NCBI RefSeq assembly: GCF_032854445.1
Contig: NC_088304.1
Location: 30,077,732-30,141,731, forward strand
Length of the DNA: 64,000 nt
Reading direction: 5' to 3'
Source: Liolophura sinensis
Lineage: Eukaryota > Mollusca > Polyplacophora > Chitonida > Chitonidae
Shown: piece after piece, positions 20,651 to 30,494 of the stretch
How positions within the stretch are numbered: position 1 is the first letter of the stretch
Layout of the letters: every line of letters begins with the position of its first letter
The notes under the pieces: generated by a model
Seen by the model: only the letters and a program-made list of their open reading frames with translations
Told to the model about the DNA's origin: nothing
Databases searched by the model: none
Made by a program: the position numbers and the translations under genes

Positions 20651-20710
20651 TGTGGGCGACTCGGGTGCGTAATTTTTACTCAGGGGGACTGCGTTCGCGC
20701 TATCCCCTTT
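20651..20710 (+). pseudogene. U1: U1 snRNA 3' half (nt 104-163) downstream of LINE copy 1
   Basis: The right half of the U1 gene interrupted by the LINE: half of stem-loop III, the Sm site and the terminal stem. The 3' box follows. Not functional as separated from the 5' half. Confidence 0.93.
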
Positions 20711-20938
20711 CATGAACCTAAGTGAAAAACAGAATACAAACATCAACACTTGTCCTTAGTCGGAGATGCGCATCTGGACCAGACAGCCACCACTGTACTG
20801 CTGTGTACAGTTGCCTTTGTAGGGTTGGTGGCAGACGCTTGGCATGCATGTGACAGCGGCATCCAAGGCAAGTTTTCTGCACGTACTGATGGACAGAATA
20901 TAACCAAAGGGGTGAAAAAGGTTTTAACACTGACAGAG
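20711..20938 (+). other. U1 spacer with empty pogo site
   Basis: U1 3' spacer then upstream sequence, reading GCACGTACTGATGG across 20884-20885, the TA occupied by pogo in the array. It breaks off at about 20938 into pogo sequence, a probable recombination junction between short and long units. Confidence 0.85.
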
Positions 20939-21054
20939 AGTTCATGAAGTAGCCGTGGGAATACATCTTTTGCAACAATAACGATACTATTCTATACTTT
21001 TATTGGCTCACTGTCCGAATTCACCACGTTGTCCGAAGTCACCCCAATTTACGG
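20939..21054 (-). mobile_element. Pogo-like element fragment (right end only)
   Basis: 116 bp matching the right end of P6/P8, including the TAG-creating ATTCTATAC and the right TIR. It is followed by TA and the U1 upstream block. Confidence 0.85.
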
Positions 21055-21287
21055 TACTGATGGACAGAATATAACCAAAGGAGTGAAAAAGGTTTTAACA
21101 CTGACAGAGATTGGGTGCCAGAGGAAAATGAGGAAAGCTCGTATTTGACGAGAGACAGAACACCCACTCAAGTCTCGTGCGCACTTCGTGCGTTTTGTGC
21201 CGGGCCAAGACGGCCAGCCATTTGCGGTTCGCCCAAGCCGGACAAGGGCTGTCTTACACCAGTTTGAGTGGTGAGGCAGATCAAATC
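21055..21287 (+). promoter_or_regulatory. U1 upstream region (21288 gene)
   Basis: Nearly identical to 1205-1437. It differs at a few bases (GACAAGGGCTGTCTTAC before the TCACC/ACACC inverted repeat), variants shared partly with the dispersed 34-kb and 62-kb copies. Confidence 0.65.
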
Positions 21288-21450
21288 ATACTTACCTGGC
21301 ACAGGGGCTACCGTGATCAATCAGGCGGTGCCCCCAGGGCGAGGCCTTCCCATTGCACTTCGGTGGGCTGACCCCTGCGATCGCCCCAAATGTGGGCGAC
21401 TCGGGTGCGTAATTTTTACTCAGGGGGACTGCGTTCGCGCTATCCCCTTT
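21288..21450 (+). ncRNA. U1: U1 snRNA, complete, 3' box displaced
   Basis: RNA identical to array U1. Three bases after its end (CAT) the sequence switches to the tail of a CR1-like LINE, so the usual 3' box is 12.3 kb away at about 33759. Correct 3' processing is therefore doubtful. Confidence 0.95.
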
Positions 21451-21453
21451 CAT

Positions 21454-22513
21454 TTTTAGATTTGATTTGATTTATTCACCAGAAAGAAAGTAGAAAAGGA
21501 AGAACATCTCAATACCTCTCTGTACCTAAACCTCTTGTATCCGCATGCTTATATGTAAATATATATACACACACATACACACATACATATACATACACAC
21601 CCGCAAACACACAGGCACACGCATATGTATGTACATGTACGTATATTCATACAAATACATCTTAAATATTATCGTAATGTGCACAGTATAAGTAGGCCTA
21701 TATAATAATGGTTTTTCTTAATCAAGGTTAATACAAACAGGTATATACACACACACATAATTACATATGTACGGATACATCAGTTTGTCAACATAATACA
21801 ACTTATAGCACTCTGGCGAGAGCAGAAACCCCAAAGGGCTTATTGTATCCCATAACATGTTTAAATTTAATTGACAAGAGATGCTAACTGGTTAATACTC
21901 ATATGTTGGAATGAAGCACTTGCACATACGTACACGTGTACCTAATTATGCATACACATAGTAGTTACTACTGTAGCACCCACTCCTAAATGTAAGGATA
22001 TACAGACAGTAAAGAGAATTTACATTTGTAAATATGTGTACAAATATGCACACGCACACATGTGCACTTATGTATTAATATTCATATCAATCAAGGCGAC
22101 AACAATATACTATCAAGAGAAAACGTTAAGCAAGCAACTACGTGTCGCAACTGGGTTAATTCAAAACGTATGTACAATTGTGGATGACTTGGTGTAGTAA
22201 TGATTATAGCTATATGCTTCATCAGCTGTATATTTTTCTCAGGAGTAAAGCTTTCAAAGACGATTTAAATAATGATAAAGAGGTGATTTCTTTTAAATTA
22301 GAGGGCAGTTTATTCCATTCGATCGGTCCTTTTATTTTACAAGTGTGTAGGGATAGATTGCTTCTATGAAATGGTCGGTGTAAGTTAAAATATGATGTTC
22401 TAGTTGGATAGCAGTGAATATCAGACTGTTTTGTAAAGTAAGTACGGGTGTATAATGGAGTAATGCTAGGATTGTAGAAGTATTTGTGAACTAACTGGAA
22501 TGTCTGAAAGGTG
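21454..22513 (-). other. 3' UTR of CR1-like LINE with CA/TA microsatellite
   Basis: Noncoding stretch of about 1 kb. It begins with a GATTT-repeat tail (21460-21475) and holds a dense ACACAT/ATACAC microsatellite at about 21553-21660, with smaller ones at 21743-21760 and 22047-22060. No gene is seen. Confidence 0.7.
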
Positions 22514-24570
22514 TTAACCGCGGTAACAGATATTTTTCTTTAGGGCATATTTAATATGATTTATCACCCCTAAATTACGGGATATTTTTTTGCAGATATT
22601 ATTTATGTGGTTTGTCCACGTTAATCTTTCATTGAAAGTTATACCTAAGAAATTGAAGGTCTTGATTTTTTCGATATTTACGCCTGCTATAGCCAGGAAA
22701 GGAGTAGCATGATTATTTATTCTGCGATTGGGAGCGATGTACATAAATTTGGTTTTCTTAATATTAAGACAGTTTATTGCAACATAGCCAATCGTAAATT
22801 TTTTCAATTTCACGATTAAAAGTTTCCAGGAGGTGTGCTGGATCATCATTGCAAAGGACAGCACTAGTATCATCAGTAAACAAGATGATATCAAGTAGAG
22901 ATGAAACATCTTTAATGTCTTTTATGTATATTAAAAAGAGAAGGGGTCCTAGGATTGAGCCCTGAGGAACACCAATATTTATGTATTTAGTAGTTGATCG
23001 GCAATCGTTGTATAAAAGGCATTGTGATCTGTTTTTCAGATAATCATTAAACCATATATTACTAAGACCTTTGACACCATAATGGTCGAGCTTTTTCAAC
23101 AATATATTGTGGTCTACAGTATCAAAAGCCTTTGCAAGGTCTAGAAAAAGAGTGATGCTGTACTTATTTGTTTCTTTAGCATTTACTAGTTTATCATATA
23201 GAGCAATTATTGCATGTGTAGTAGAGTGATGCGATCTGAAACCGAACTGTTGACTGTATATAATATCGTTCATTTCGAAGAACATCATCAGACAGTTAAC
23301 CACCAGTTTTTCGATGATTTTGCTGAAACACGGTAAGACAGATATTGGTCGGTAATTTTTAAACTCCTTCATTTCACCCGATTTATACACTGGTGTGAGT
23401 TTAGCACTTTTCATTTTATCAGGGAATATTCCAGTTTGAAACGATAAGTTTATTATATGGGTCAGCGGTTTCGCTGTTGCTGTGGCACAATACTTCACAA
23501 CTGAAACACGAATCTCATTTAGGCCAGGAGAGCTATTCTTCAGTCCCATGATAACATCTACAACTTCTGCTGAGGTACAGGGATCGAGACTGAAATTTGG
23601 TACTGATGGTGTTTGGAGAAAAGTTTCAAAATTTTGCCCCATCTGCTGTATCTCCCCAGCAATAACACTTGGGGCTGTGTTAAAGTAACCATTAAAATTG
23701 TCTGCTATGCTCTGAGGATCACTGTCTTCAATATCATTTATATAAAAAGATTTAGGTAGTACATTATTACGTTTCGTCTGTATAAGTTCATTTATTATTT
23801 TCCATGTGCCCTTTATGTTATTGTTGACCAGATTAAATTGATTGTCATAATAAGATTTTCTGGAAATACGAAGTGTGTGATTTAATTTATTTCTATATGT
23901 TCTGTATTGCTTACTTATCGTGCTGGCATTATGCTTCAGGTGTAGTTTATACAATTTATTCTTTTCTTTGCATGAATTTAAAATGGCTGAGCTTATCCAA
24001 GGTTTTGTTTTTTTATTGCTATGTTTAAATTTACGAAGTGGAAAGCACTGATCATAAATGGATTTAAATTGCTCTAGAAAAGAGTCATATGCGACAATGG
24101 TATCGCTTTCATTAAAGACGTGATTCCATTTATAATTATTCAAACATGCTTTAAAGTTAAGCTTATTATTTTCAGAAAAAAGACGTTTATAGATTGGGAT
24201 AGGTTTGCTTTCGTTCATATCATATAATGGCTGACTGCTAAAATGGAAAATGGGAAAATGATCGGTTATATCAGTCAAGAGAATGCCGGAAGTCAATGCA
24301 CTTTGGTGATGATTCGTAAATATGTTGTCGATCAAAGTTGCAGTCCTATCGGTTATTCTTGTGGGCTTTGTAATTTTGGGGAAAAAATGGAACGATTTAA
24401 GGTTTTCTAAAAAATACTTTGACGGTAGGTGTGTGTCTGCTTTGAATAAATCAATGTTGAAATCACCAAATATTGAACAGAGTTTGTTTTCAGGCTTGAT
24501 GGTCTCCAAAATTGAGGACAGTTGATCGTTGAAACAATCAAGACTTTTACCCGGTGGCCTATAAAAGATT
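22514..24570 (-). pseudogene. CR1-like LINE ORF2 (endonuclease C-terminus and reverse transcriptase)
   Basis: Reads from YRPPGKSLDCFNDQL, in mid-endonuclease, through GDFNIDLF and TLIDNIFTN (APE-type endonuclease). The RT follows, with KLTPVYKSG, NYRPISVLP, the LDLAKAFDTVDH palm, GVPQGSILGPLLFLIYI and a catalytic box LFTDDTSA, where A of the usual ADD is T. A 1-bp shift near 22790 separates this from the downstream thumb part SLNIKKTKFMYIAP / FLGITFNERLTW / CKKISRNLGVI, which ends at 22514. The 5' end of the endonuclease is missing where Nimb copy A begins. CR1/L2-group membership is inferred from motif style. Confidence 0.8.
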
Positions 24571-24823
24571 GAATGAATGAATGATTATGACTTAACGCCA
24601 CATCGGCAATATTTCAGCCATACCGTGGCGAGAACAAGGTGAAAGCAAGAGACGGTTAAGGTTTTCGATATGACAATATGAACACCAAAAGTAAAACAAA
24701 AAGTACAGACGTGATTAAAATCGAATAAAAGAAAAATAAGATTTAAAACTCGAAAACCAGGGTTGGAGTACATGTATAAAAATATATAACTGTTTATCTA
24801 TAGATATCCATGGCAATTAAAAT
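24571..24823 (-). other. 3' UTR and GAAT tail of Nimb copy A
   Basis: Noncoding 253 bp shared with all Nimb copies in the window. The terminal repeat tail is short (three GAAT units). Confidence 0.75.
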
Positions 24824-27800
24824 TTATATTTTATGATATAGGCCAATGGCCTTCAAATAATTTATGACAACATCGCCAGCGATGCTGTCAAACAAATCAT
24901 ATATAGAGTTGACCGTGTAGAATCTCTGCCGAACATGGGCAAAGTCTACACAGTCAACCAGAATATGTTTGATGCCATATTGAGCATCACATCCAACACA
25001 CTCGGGAGCACTGCTCCCATCCAAGATGAAATTGTGTGTCAGATGAGAATGTCCAATACGGCATCTGGTTAAAACGACTTGGTCTCTACGAGACATATCA
25101 AATGTATATGAATTATAGCCAATGACAGGATGAATGGCATGCAGTTTATTATGGACCTGCAAGATCCATTCACCCTGCCAAAGGCCACGAATATATTTAA
25201 GAATATTCGACTTCATGTCAGTATAAGGGATTTTTATCTTAGATATGGGTTTATTTAGGGCAGCTTTCGCCTCCCTGTCTGCGACTGTGTTTCCATGGAT
25301 ACCAGTATGACTTGGTATCCAGCAGAATATAATATCTTTACCTCTTCTAATTAATTTCCTATGTATAGCTAAAATTTGAAGGATCAAGGGATTTTTAAAT
25401 TTATTATTCTGTATTGCCAATAAGCTAGACAACGAGTCCGTGCATATCATTGCCCTCTGGGCACACCCAGAAGAAACATATGATAAGGCAAGAAGTATAG
25501 CTCTGGCCTCGGCAGAGAATATTGAAGAAGAGGATGGAAGACGAAAGGAAGAGACCCGCTGCTCTAAGACAGCCGCAGTCGCAACCCTATCCCCATCCTT
25601 CGACCCGTCAGTATATATAAATTTATAATCCGTATAATTAGCTTTAATTTCAGCAAAACCTTGCTGAATTATAAGAGGATTTGTATTCGATTTATTATAT
25701 TTACGTAGATCAAATATTAGTTTTGGTTGTGGGAGAAGCCATGGAGGAGACTCCGGAAAAGACACCGGAGCTATATCATCCAGCTTGATGTTAGCTCCCA
25801 CAATATGGTCCTGTATACGAAGACCGAACGAAGGGATCTTGTTAGGACATTTAGTATATTTGTCTACATATAATGGATTGAAAACACAGTCGTAGGCAGG
25901 GTTTGTTGGATGAGCTTTAAGCTTTGTACTATATTGAAGGCTAAGTTTTATACGTCGGTGATATAAAGAAGGTTCATTTGCCTCCACGTATAAACTTTCT
26001 ACTGGTGAGGTTCTAAAAGCACCAAGGCTGAGCCTCAAACCTTGGTGATGAACGGGATCCAACATTTTAATGTACGACTTCCTAGCGGAACCGTAAATGA
26101 TGGATCCATAGTCCAATTTAGACCTCACCAGAGAACGATATAAATTAAGTAAAACTGATCGGTCAGCACCCCAATCGGTGCTAGACACGACCTTAATTAT
26201 ATCGAGAGCCTTTGTACATTTAGCTTTAAGCATTTTTATGTGAGGTGTAAAAGATAGCTTACTATCAAATATTATACCTAAAAATTTTGTTTCTCCAACA
26301 ATTTTAATCTGTTTACCACAAAAAGTAAGCTCAGGGTCAAGATGAAGTTTCCGTTTATTACAAAAATGCATACCGACGGTTTTAGACGTTGAAAATCTAA
26401 AACCGTTTTCAGTTGCCCATTTCTCGATTTTATTGAGACAAAGCTGCAACTGACGTTCGATATTATTCATATTCTTAGCTCGGTAGCATATAAGAAAATC
26501 ATCGACGTATAAAGAACCCTCTGTGCCAGTTGTTAATGTTTTTGCTAGGCTATTTATTTTTATGCTAAACAGAGTTGGTGATAGAATGCTGCCCTGGGGT
26601 ACACCCATTTCCTGCTCATAAGAGTCAGAAAGAGTGGACCCCACCCGTACCTTAAACTGACGATCGGATAAAAATTGAGATATAAATATAGGTAATCGAC
26701 CTTTAAGACCCATGTTCGCGAGGTCTTTTAAAATACCATATTTCCATGTGGTGTCGTAGGCCTTTTCAAGGTCAAAAAATATGGACACCACATGTTCGTT
26801 ATTAATGAAGCCATCGCGAACAAAGGTTTCGAATCGAACAAGGTGATCTATGGTAGATCTACCTTGCCGAAAACCACATTGAATATTAGATAAAAGCTTG
26901 TTGGTTTCAAGAAACCAAACAAGTCTATCATTAATCATCCGTTCCATAGTCTTACAGACACAGCTGGTAAGAGCTATGGGACGGTAATTATTTGGATCAT
27001 TATGATCCTTACCCGGTTTGGGAACCGGGATAATACACGCCTCCCTCCATGAGGCTGGAAAATTACCAGTTATCCAAATATCATTAATCAAGTCCAAGAG
27101 AGTCTCCAGTGGCTCAGGTGGTAAATGGTTCAGAAACTTATAATATACATTATCAGGACCACAAGCAGTATCGTGGGCCTTTTTTAATGCAGTTTTAAGT
27201 TCATCGATATTAAAAGGATTATTATAATCTTCTAAATTCTTAGAAGAAAAGGGCAATTTAATTTTCTCCTTCTGGTTTTTAATACGTTGGAATTCTTTAG
27301 TATAATTCTCAGAAGAAGATTTCTTTGAGATTGTTTCAGCTAGTTTATTAGCTATATCGGGTGGAGAAGTTATTATATTATCTCCATCTTTTAAATGCTG
27401 AACTTTTGCTCTATTATTTTTGCCCTTAAGTTTGTGAACCATGTTCCAGACCTTACGCATGGGTGTTTTTGACGTAATGCCTGAAACAAAGTTCCGCCAA
27501 CAAGATCGTCTCTTGGACTTGAGTAATCGACGAGCCTTAGCTCGAAAAATACGAACCTGGTTTAAGTTATTATCAGTAGGACATGTATTAAAATTTCGCT
27601 CGGCCTTTTTGCGGTCTTTAATGGCTTTGCGACAGTCCTGATCATACCAGGGTTTGCTTTTGGATTGTGGATTTGTCGAGGTTTTAGGGATAGTTCTATC
27701 GGCAGCTCGTAATACAAGCTCGTTAAATTTTAATATTGGATCATTTGTTGCATTGAGAGTCTCTGGAGAGATATCAGCCTCGCAGAACATCTCAAATGCG

Positions 27801-28519
27801 ATCCAATCTGCTTTATCGAATTTCCACCCAGCTACACGTTCTAAAGAATTAGAAGTGATATGCTCTAGGATAATAGGAAAATGGTCACTACCACAAAGAT
27901 CGTCATGCACCCTCCAAGAAAAATCTGGGAGAAGTGATGGATTTGTGATAGTGAGGTCGATAGCAGAATAAGTGCCATTACCTGGATGTAAATAGGTGTT
28001 AGAACCATCATTGAAATAACACAGTTCTTCGTTAGATAAGAAGTCTTCGACTATCTTGCCCTTATTATTTATGTTATTACTGCCCCATAGAGGGTTATGG
28101 GAATTAAAATCTCCCATAATGATAAACGGTTTTGGCAATTGTTCTATTAGATTATGTAACTGAGAAGCTGACAAAGAAGTGTTCGGAGGTATATACACCG
28201 AACACAATGTGACTGTTTTAGACAGTGAAATACGAACGGCCACAGCCTGAAGCTCTGTATGCAGAGCAACAGGGCTGTGGATAATACTGTTATTAATGAA
28301 TATCGAGGAGCCGCCTGCAGCTCGCTCTTCTTCATTTGAATAAGTACTATATAATGAATAATTTTTAAGGGCTACTGTGTCTTTGTCAGATATCTTCAGG
28401 TGAGTTTCCTGAAGACATAGGGCTACTGGATTAAAAGATTGAACTAGCTGTGTTATTTCAATAAAATTGACCTTAAGACCTCGACAATTCCACTGTATAA
28501 ATTTGTCTAAAGAAAACAT
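24824..28519 (-). CDS. ORF2 polyprotein: APE endonuclease, reverse transcriptase, RNase H (Nimb copy A)
   Basis: Intact, 1231 aa. Residues about 1-225 form an APE-type endonuclease (IQWNCRGLK, LQETHLK, MGDFNSHNPLWGS, SAIDLTI, SDHFPIIL). The RT lies at about 470-750 (IIPVPKPGKD, NYRPIALTS, the FFDLEKAYDTTW palm, GVPQGSILSPTLFSI and the LYVDDFLI catalytic box). RNase H lies at about 960-1090 with the D-E-D-D set (YTDGSK, SAEARAI, CTDSLSS, VADREAK). A C-terminal Cys/His motif is CVGCDAQYGIKHILVDC. It starts at ATG overlapping the ORF1 stop (TAATG). RNase H together with APE supports the I group (I/Nimb). This is the only fully intact ORF2 of the family here and is a candidate active enzyme. Confidence 0.92.
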   Translation of the reverse strand: MFSLDKFIQWNCRGLKVNFIEITQLVQSFNPVALCLQETHLKISDKDTVALKNYSLYSTYSNEEERAAGGSSIFINNSIIHSPVALHTELQAVAVRISLSKTVTLCSVYIPPNTSLSASQLHNLIEQLPKPFIIMGDFNSHNPLWGSNNINNKGKIVEDFLSNEELCYFNDGSNTYLHPGNGTYSAIDLTITNPSLLPDFSWRVHDDLCGSDHFPIILEHITSNSLERVAGWKFDKADWIAFEMFCEADISPETLNATNDPILKFNELVLRAADRTIPKTSTNPQSKSKPWYDQDCRKAIKDRKKAERNFNTCPTDNNLNQVRIFRAKARRLLKSKRRSCWRNFVSGITSKTPMRKVWNMVHKLKGKNNRAKVQHLKDGDNIITSPPDIANKLAETISKKSSSENYTKEFQRIKNQKEKIKLPFSSKNLEDYNNPFNIDELKTALKKAHDTACGPDNVYYKFLNHLPPEPLETLLDLINDIWITGNFPASWREACIIPVPKPGKDHNDPNNYRPIALTSCVCKTMERMINDRLVWFLETNKLLSNIQCGFRQGRSTIDHLVRFETFVRDGFINNEHVVSIFFDLEKAYDTTWKYGILKDLANMGLKGRLPIFISQFLSDRQFKVRVGSTLSDSYEQEMGVPQGSILSPTLFSIKINSLAKTLTTGTEGSLYVDDFLICYRAKNMNNIERQLQLCLNKIEKWATENGFRFSTSKTVGMHFCNKRKLHLDPELTFCGKQIKIVGETKFLGIIFDSKLSFTPHIKMLKAKCTKALDIIKVVSSTDWGADRSVLLNLYRSLVRSKLDYGSIIYGSARKSYIKMLDPVHHQGLRLSLGAFRTSPVESLYVEANEPSLYHRRIKLSLQYSTKLKAHPTNPAYDCVFNPLYVDKYTKCPNKIPSFGLRIQDHIVGANIKLDDIAPVSFPESPPWLLPQPKLIFDLRKYNKSNTNPLIIQQGFAEIKANYTDYKFIYTDGSKDGDRVATAAVLEQRVSSFRLPSSSSIFSAEARAILLALSYVSSGCAQRAMICTDSLSSLLAIQNNKFKNPLILQILAIHRKLIRRGKDIIFCWIPSHTGIHGNTVADREAKAALNKPISKIKIPYTDMKSNILKYIRGLWQGEWILQVHNKLHAIHPVIGYNSYTFDMSRRDQVVLTRCRIGHSHLTHNFILDGSSAPECVGCDAQYGIKHILVDCVDFAHVRQRFYTVNSIYDLFDSIAGDVVINYLKAIGLYHKI

Positions 28520-29892
28520 TATGGAGGGAGGCGTATGGGGGATTTATCTTTATGTTTGGACCGCGGACGACCCTTCCGTGGAGATTGGCTGGAAGATCTC
28601 CCTGGTGCGGGTGATGTATCCATCACATCCGCATCTGAGGCTGAAGGACCAACGTCCTCCAACAATCCAAACTTGTTAAAAGTTTGAACAGGGTCCCTAG
28701 TGGCCTTAGAGGGACGCTCTGTGGGACCACTAGGTTTATTAGGTTTATTATTTTTTGGGGGTTTGTTACCGGACTTGCTTTTCTCATTGTTTTTAGGGAG
28801 ACTGGGATCAGGTTTATCAAGTTTTTCTATACTGTTTATTGTTTTTATCTGTTGTGTTGAAGTTGTCTGGGTTGAGGATGAATTAAAGACTGGTTGAGCC
28901 GGAAGTTGCACAGAAATAGGAGTAGGTTTGTCGTTTCCAATGGGCCAAGTCAATGAAGTTTGAGTAGCAACAGATGCTACCCGCTTGACCACATTGGCAA
29001 ACGAAGGCTGCGGAAAATTATTAGAAAGGGAGGCCAATTTGCGGGCCTCCTGATAAGAAATATTGTTTTTTGTTTTTAAATTTATTATTTGTTTTTCCTT
29101 AAGGAAAAGCGGACAGTCCCTAGAGGAGGCCATGTGATCTCCACTGCAGTTGCAACACTTAACTGTGTTGCTGCAGTCGAAACCGTCATGACCTTCACTG
29201 CCGCATTTGAAACAAATAAGTTTATTTTGACATTGGCCTTTGCCGTGACCGAACTTTTGACAATTAAAACAACGTGTTGGATTGGGAATATATAAGTCTA
29301 CATTAACCCTATACGGGCCAATGTAGATATGGGACGGAAGAGAGGTACTATTAAAGGTCAAAAGATAGGTGTTTAATTTTAGGATGGTACCAGATTTCTT
29401 CGTGGTGAAGCGTTTAACTCTGGTAACACCTTGTGAATTTAGTTCTCTACAGATTTCTTCTTCCGATAAGTCTTTTATATCCTGATCCCGGTCACGTATT
29501 ATTCCCTGACAGCTGTTCAGGGAATTGTGAGGGGACGTATATACAGATATATCAGTAATTTTATTCAGTGAAAGTAAATTTAGCGATTGTTGTTTCCGGA
29601 AACATTCGATCAGAATGTCCCCGGATCGTAATTTTTTGACGTTTTTTAAAGTCCCAGCTGTGCCCTCAAGAGCCCTTTTCAACACGAAAGGATGAATTTT
29701 AGAGGCTGGATGGTGTTCACTCTTCGTTGAGAGTACAATGAAAGCTGGCCAACGGTCCGGTCTATTGTCAGGTGCGTCCGACAAAACCTCAACCTTCCTC
29801 TTCTTATCAGCACTCGACGAAGTCGGTTGAGAGGAAGACCTTAATGAAACATTACTATTGGAAACATTATTTAAGAGGTTTAGAGAAGACAT
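28519..29892 (-). CDS. ORF1 gag-like protein with three zinc knuckles (Nimb copy A)
   Basis: Intact, 457 aa. The N-terminal half has an RRM-like region (WPAFIVLSTKS, KIHPFVLKRALEG, VKKLRSGDILIEC). It is followed by CFNCQKFGHGKGQC, CFKCGSEGHDGFDC and the variant knuckle CCNCSGDHMASSRDC at about 215-265. The C-terminal tail is Pro/Ser/Lys-rich. Its likely role is RNA binding and ribonucleoprotein formation with the element transcript. ATG at 29892. The TAA stop shares its last A with the ORF2 ATG, suggesting reinitiation. Confidence 0.9.
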   Translation of the reverse strand: MSSLNLLNNVSNSNVSLRSSSQPTSSSADKKRKVEVLSDAPDNRPDRWPAFIVLSTKSEHHPASKIHPFVLKRALEGTAGTLKNVKKLRSGDILIECFRKQQSLNLLSLNKITDISVYTSPHNSLNSCQGIIRDRDQDIKDLSEEEICRELNSQGVTRVKRFTTKKSGTILKLNTYLLTFNSTSLPSHIYIGPYRVNVDLYIPNPTRCFNCQKFGHGKGQCQNKLICFKCGSEGHDGFDCSNTVKCCNCSGDHMASSRDCPLFLKEKQIINLKTKNNISYQEARKLASLSNNFPQPSFANVVKRVASVATQTSLTWPIGNDKPTPISVQLPAQPVFNSSSTQTTSTQQIKTINSIEKLDKPDPSLPKNNEKSKSGNKPPKNNKPNKPSGPTERPSKATRDPVQTFNKFGLLEDVGPSASDADVMDTSPAPGRSSSQSPRKGRPRSKHKDKSPIRLPP

Positions 29893-30494
29893 GGTGTATA
29901 TATACTATAAATTCACCCCATATGTTCCCCACCCACCACGGAGTGCCAACAAGGGCGATGCCTGAACCTGGGAATACCCGGCAGGAAAGACACCAAGGAT
30001 TCTATATGAGGTATACTCGAACAGATTGATTTATACCAAAAGGTTAAATTCAATCCACTCGATTGACCCATGAGCCACCGCCTCAAACCGTAGTCCCGTA
30101 AACGAAGTTTCAGAAATAACGTTTTCTTTAAGGAATGGTGTTATGCAGAAATTCTGGGACAACGCAGAGGCAAGACATGACCAAGCCGATTGATCGGACC
30201 GGGCCCATCCGACCTCCCGTCTCACTCCAAGTAAGGGCCAAAGTGACGTGTTGGGCGTGAGGATCTCGCAAGACCAACACACCCTCAGACACCAGGATCC
30301 CGTCCTCGGAGATTACGGGTCGCAACCCACGGCAAACAGGTCGCTCCCCGGTTGCCTCTCACACAACCGGGAAGATGTGAGCCTATTATATTCACCGGGC
30401 GCACACAGGAGAGCTCTAGGTTAGTCGACTTTTACGACAAGCTTGCCTAGAGGGCTGAGGTCCTATTCTTATCACCCCGGAAACCCCACGGGGG
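29893..30494 (-). other. 5' UTR of Nimb copy A
   Basis: 602 bp, presumably holding the internal promoter. It contains the block CCGATTGATCGG (inverted repeat) conserved in all five 5' UTRs and the 5' terminus CCCCGTGGGGTTTCCGGGG. No ORF is supported. Confidence 0.7.

Larger units (their letters stand above)
24571..30494 (-). mobile_element. I/Nimb-type LINE copy A, full length, both ORFs intact
   Basis: A 5.9-kb element. The 5' end (right side) is CCCCGTGGGGTTTCCGGGGT in reverse complement. The 3' end carries the conserved CGGCAATATTTCAGCCATA block and a GAAT microsatellite tail at 24571. Two complete ORFs overlap by one base. No target duplication is visible: the left flank is CR1-like endonuclease and the right flank is Tc1 transposase, so the insertion was probably accompanied by a deletion or later rearrangement. 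Confidence 0.88.

Noticed and set aside
21553-21660. CA/TA-rich microsatellite as a regulatory element
   Set aside because: It lies in a LINE 3' UTR and shows only simple repeat character.
25440-25628. Plus-strand ORFs opposite the Nimb ORF2 copies (also near 27654, 44159, 49609)
   Set aside because: They recur only because the antisense ORF2 sequence is conserved; no independent domain or codon signal is visible.
30443-30494. Start of the Tc1 transposase at an ATG at 30443
   Set aside because: That stretch is the Nimb 5' terminus; the transposase sequence proper begins after 30494 and its real start is missing.
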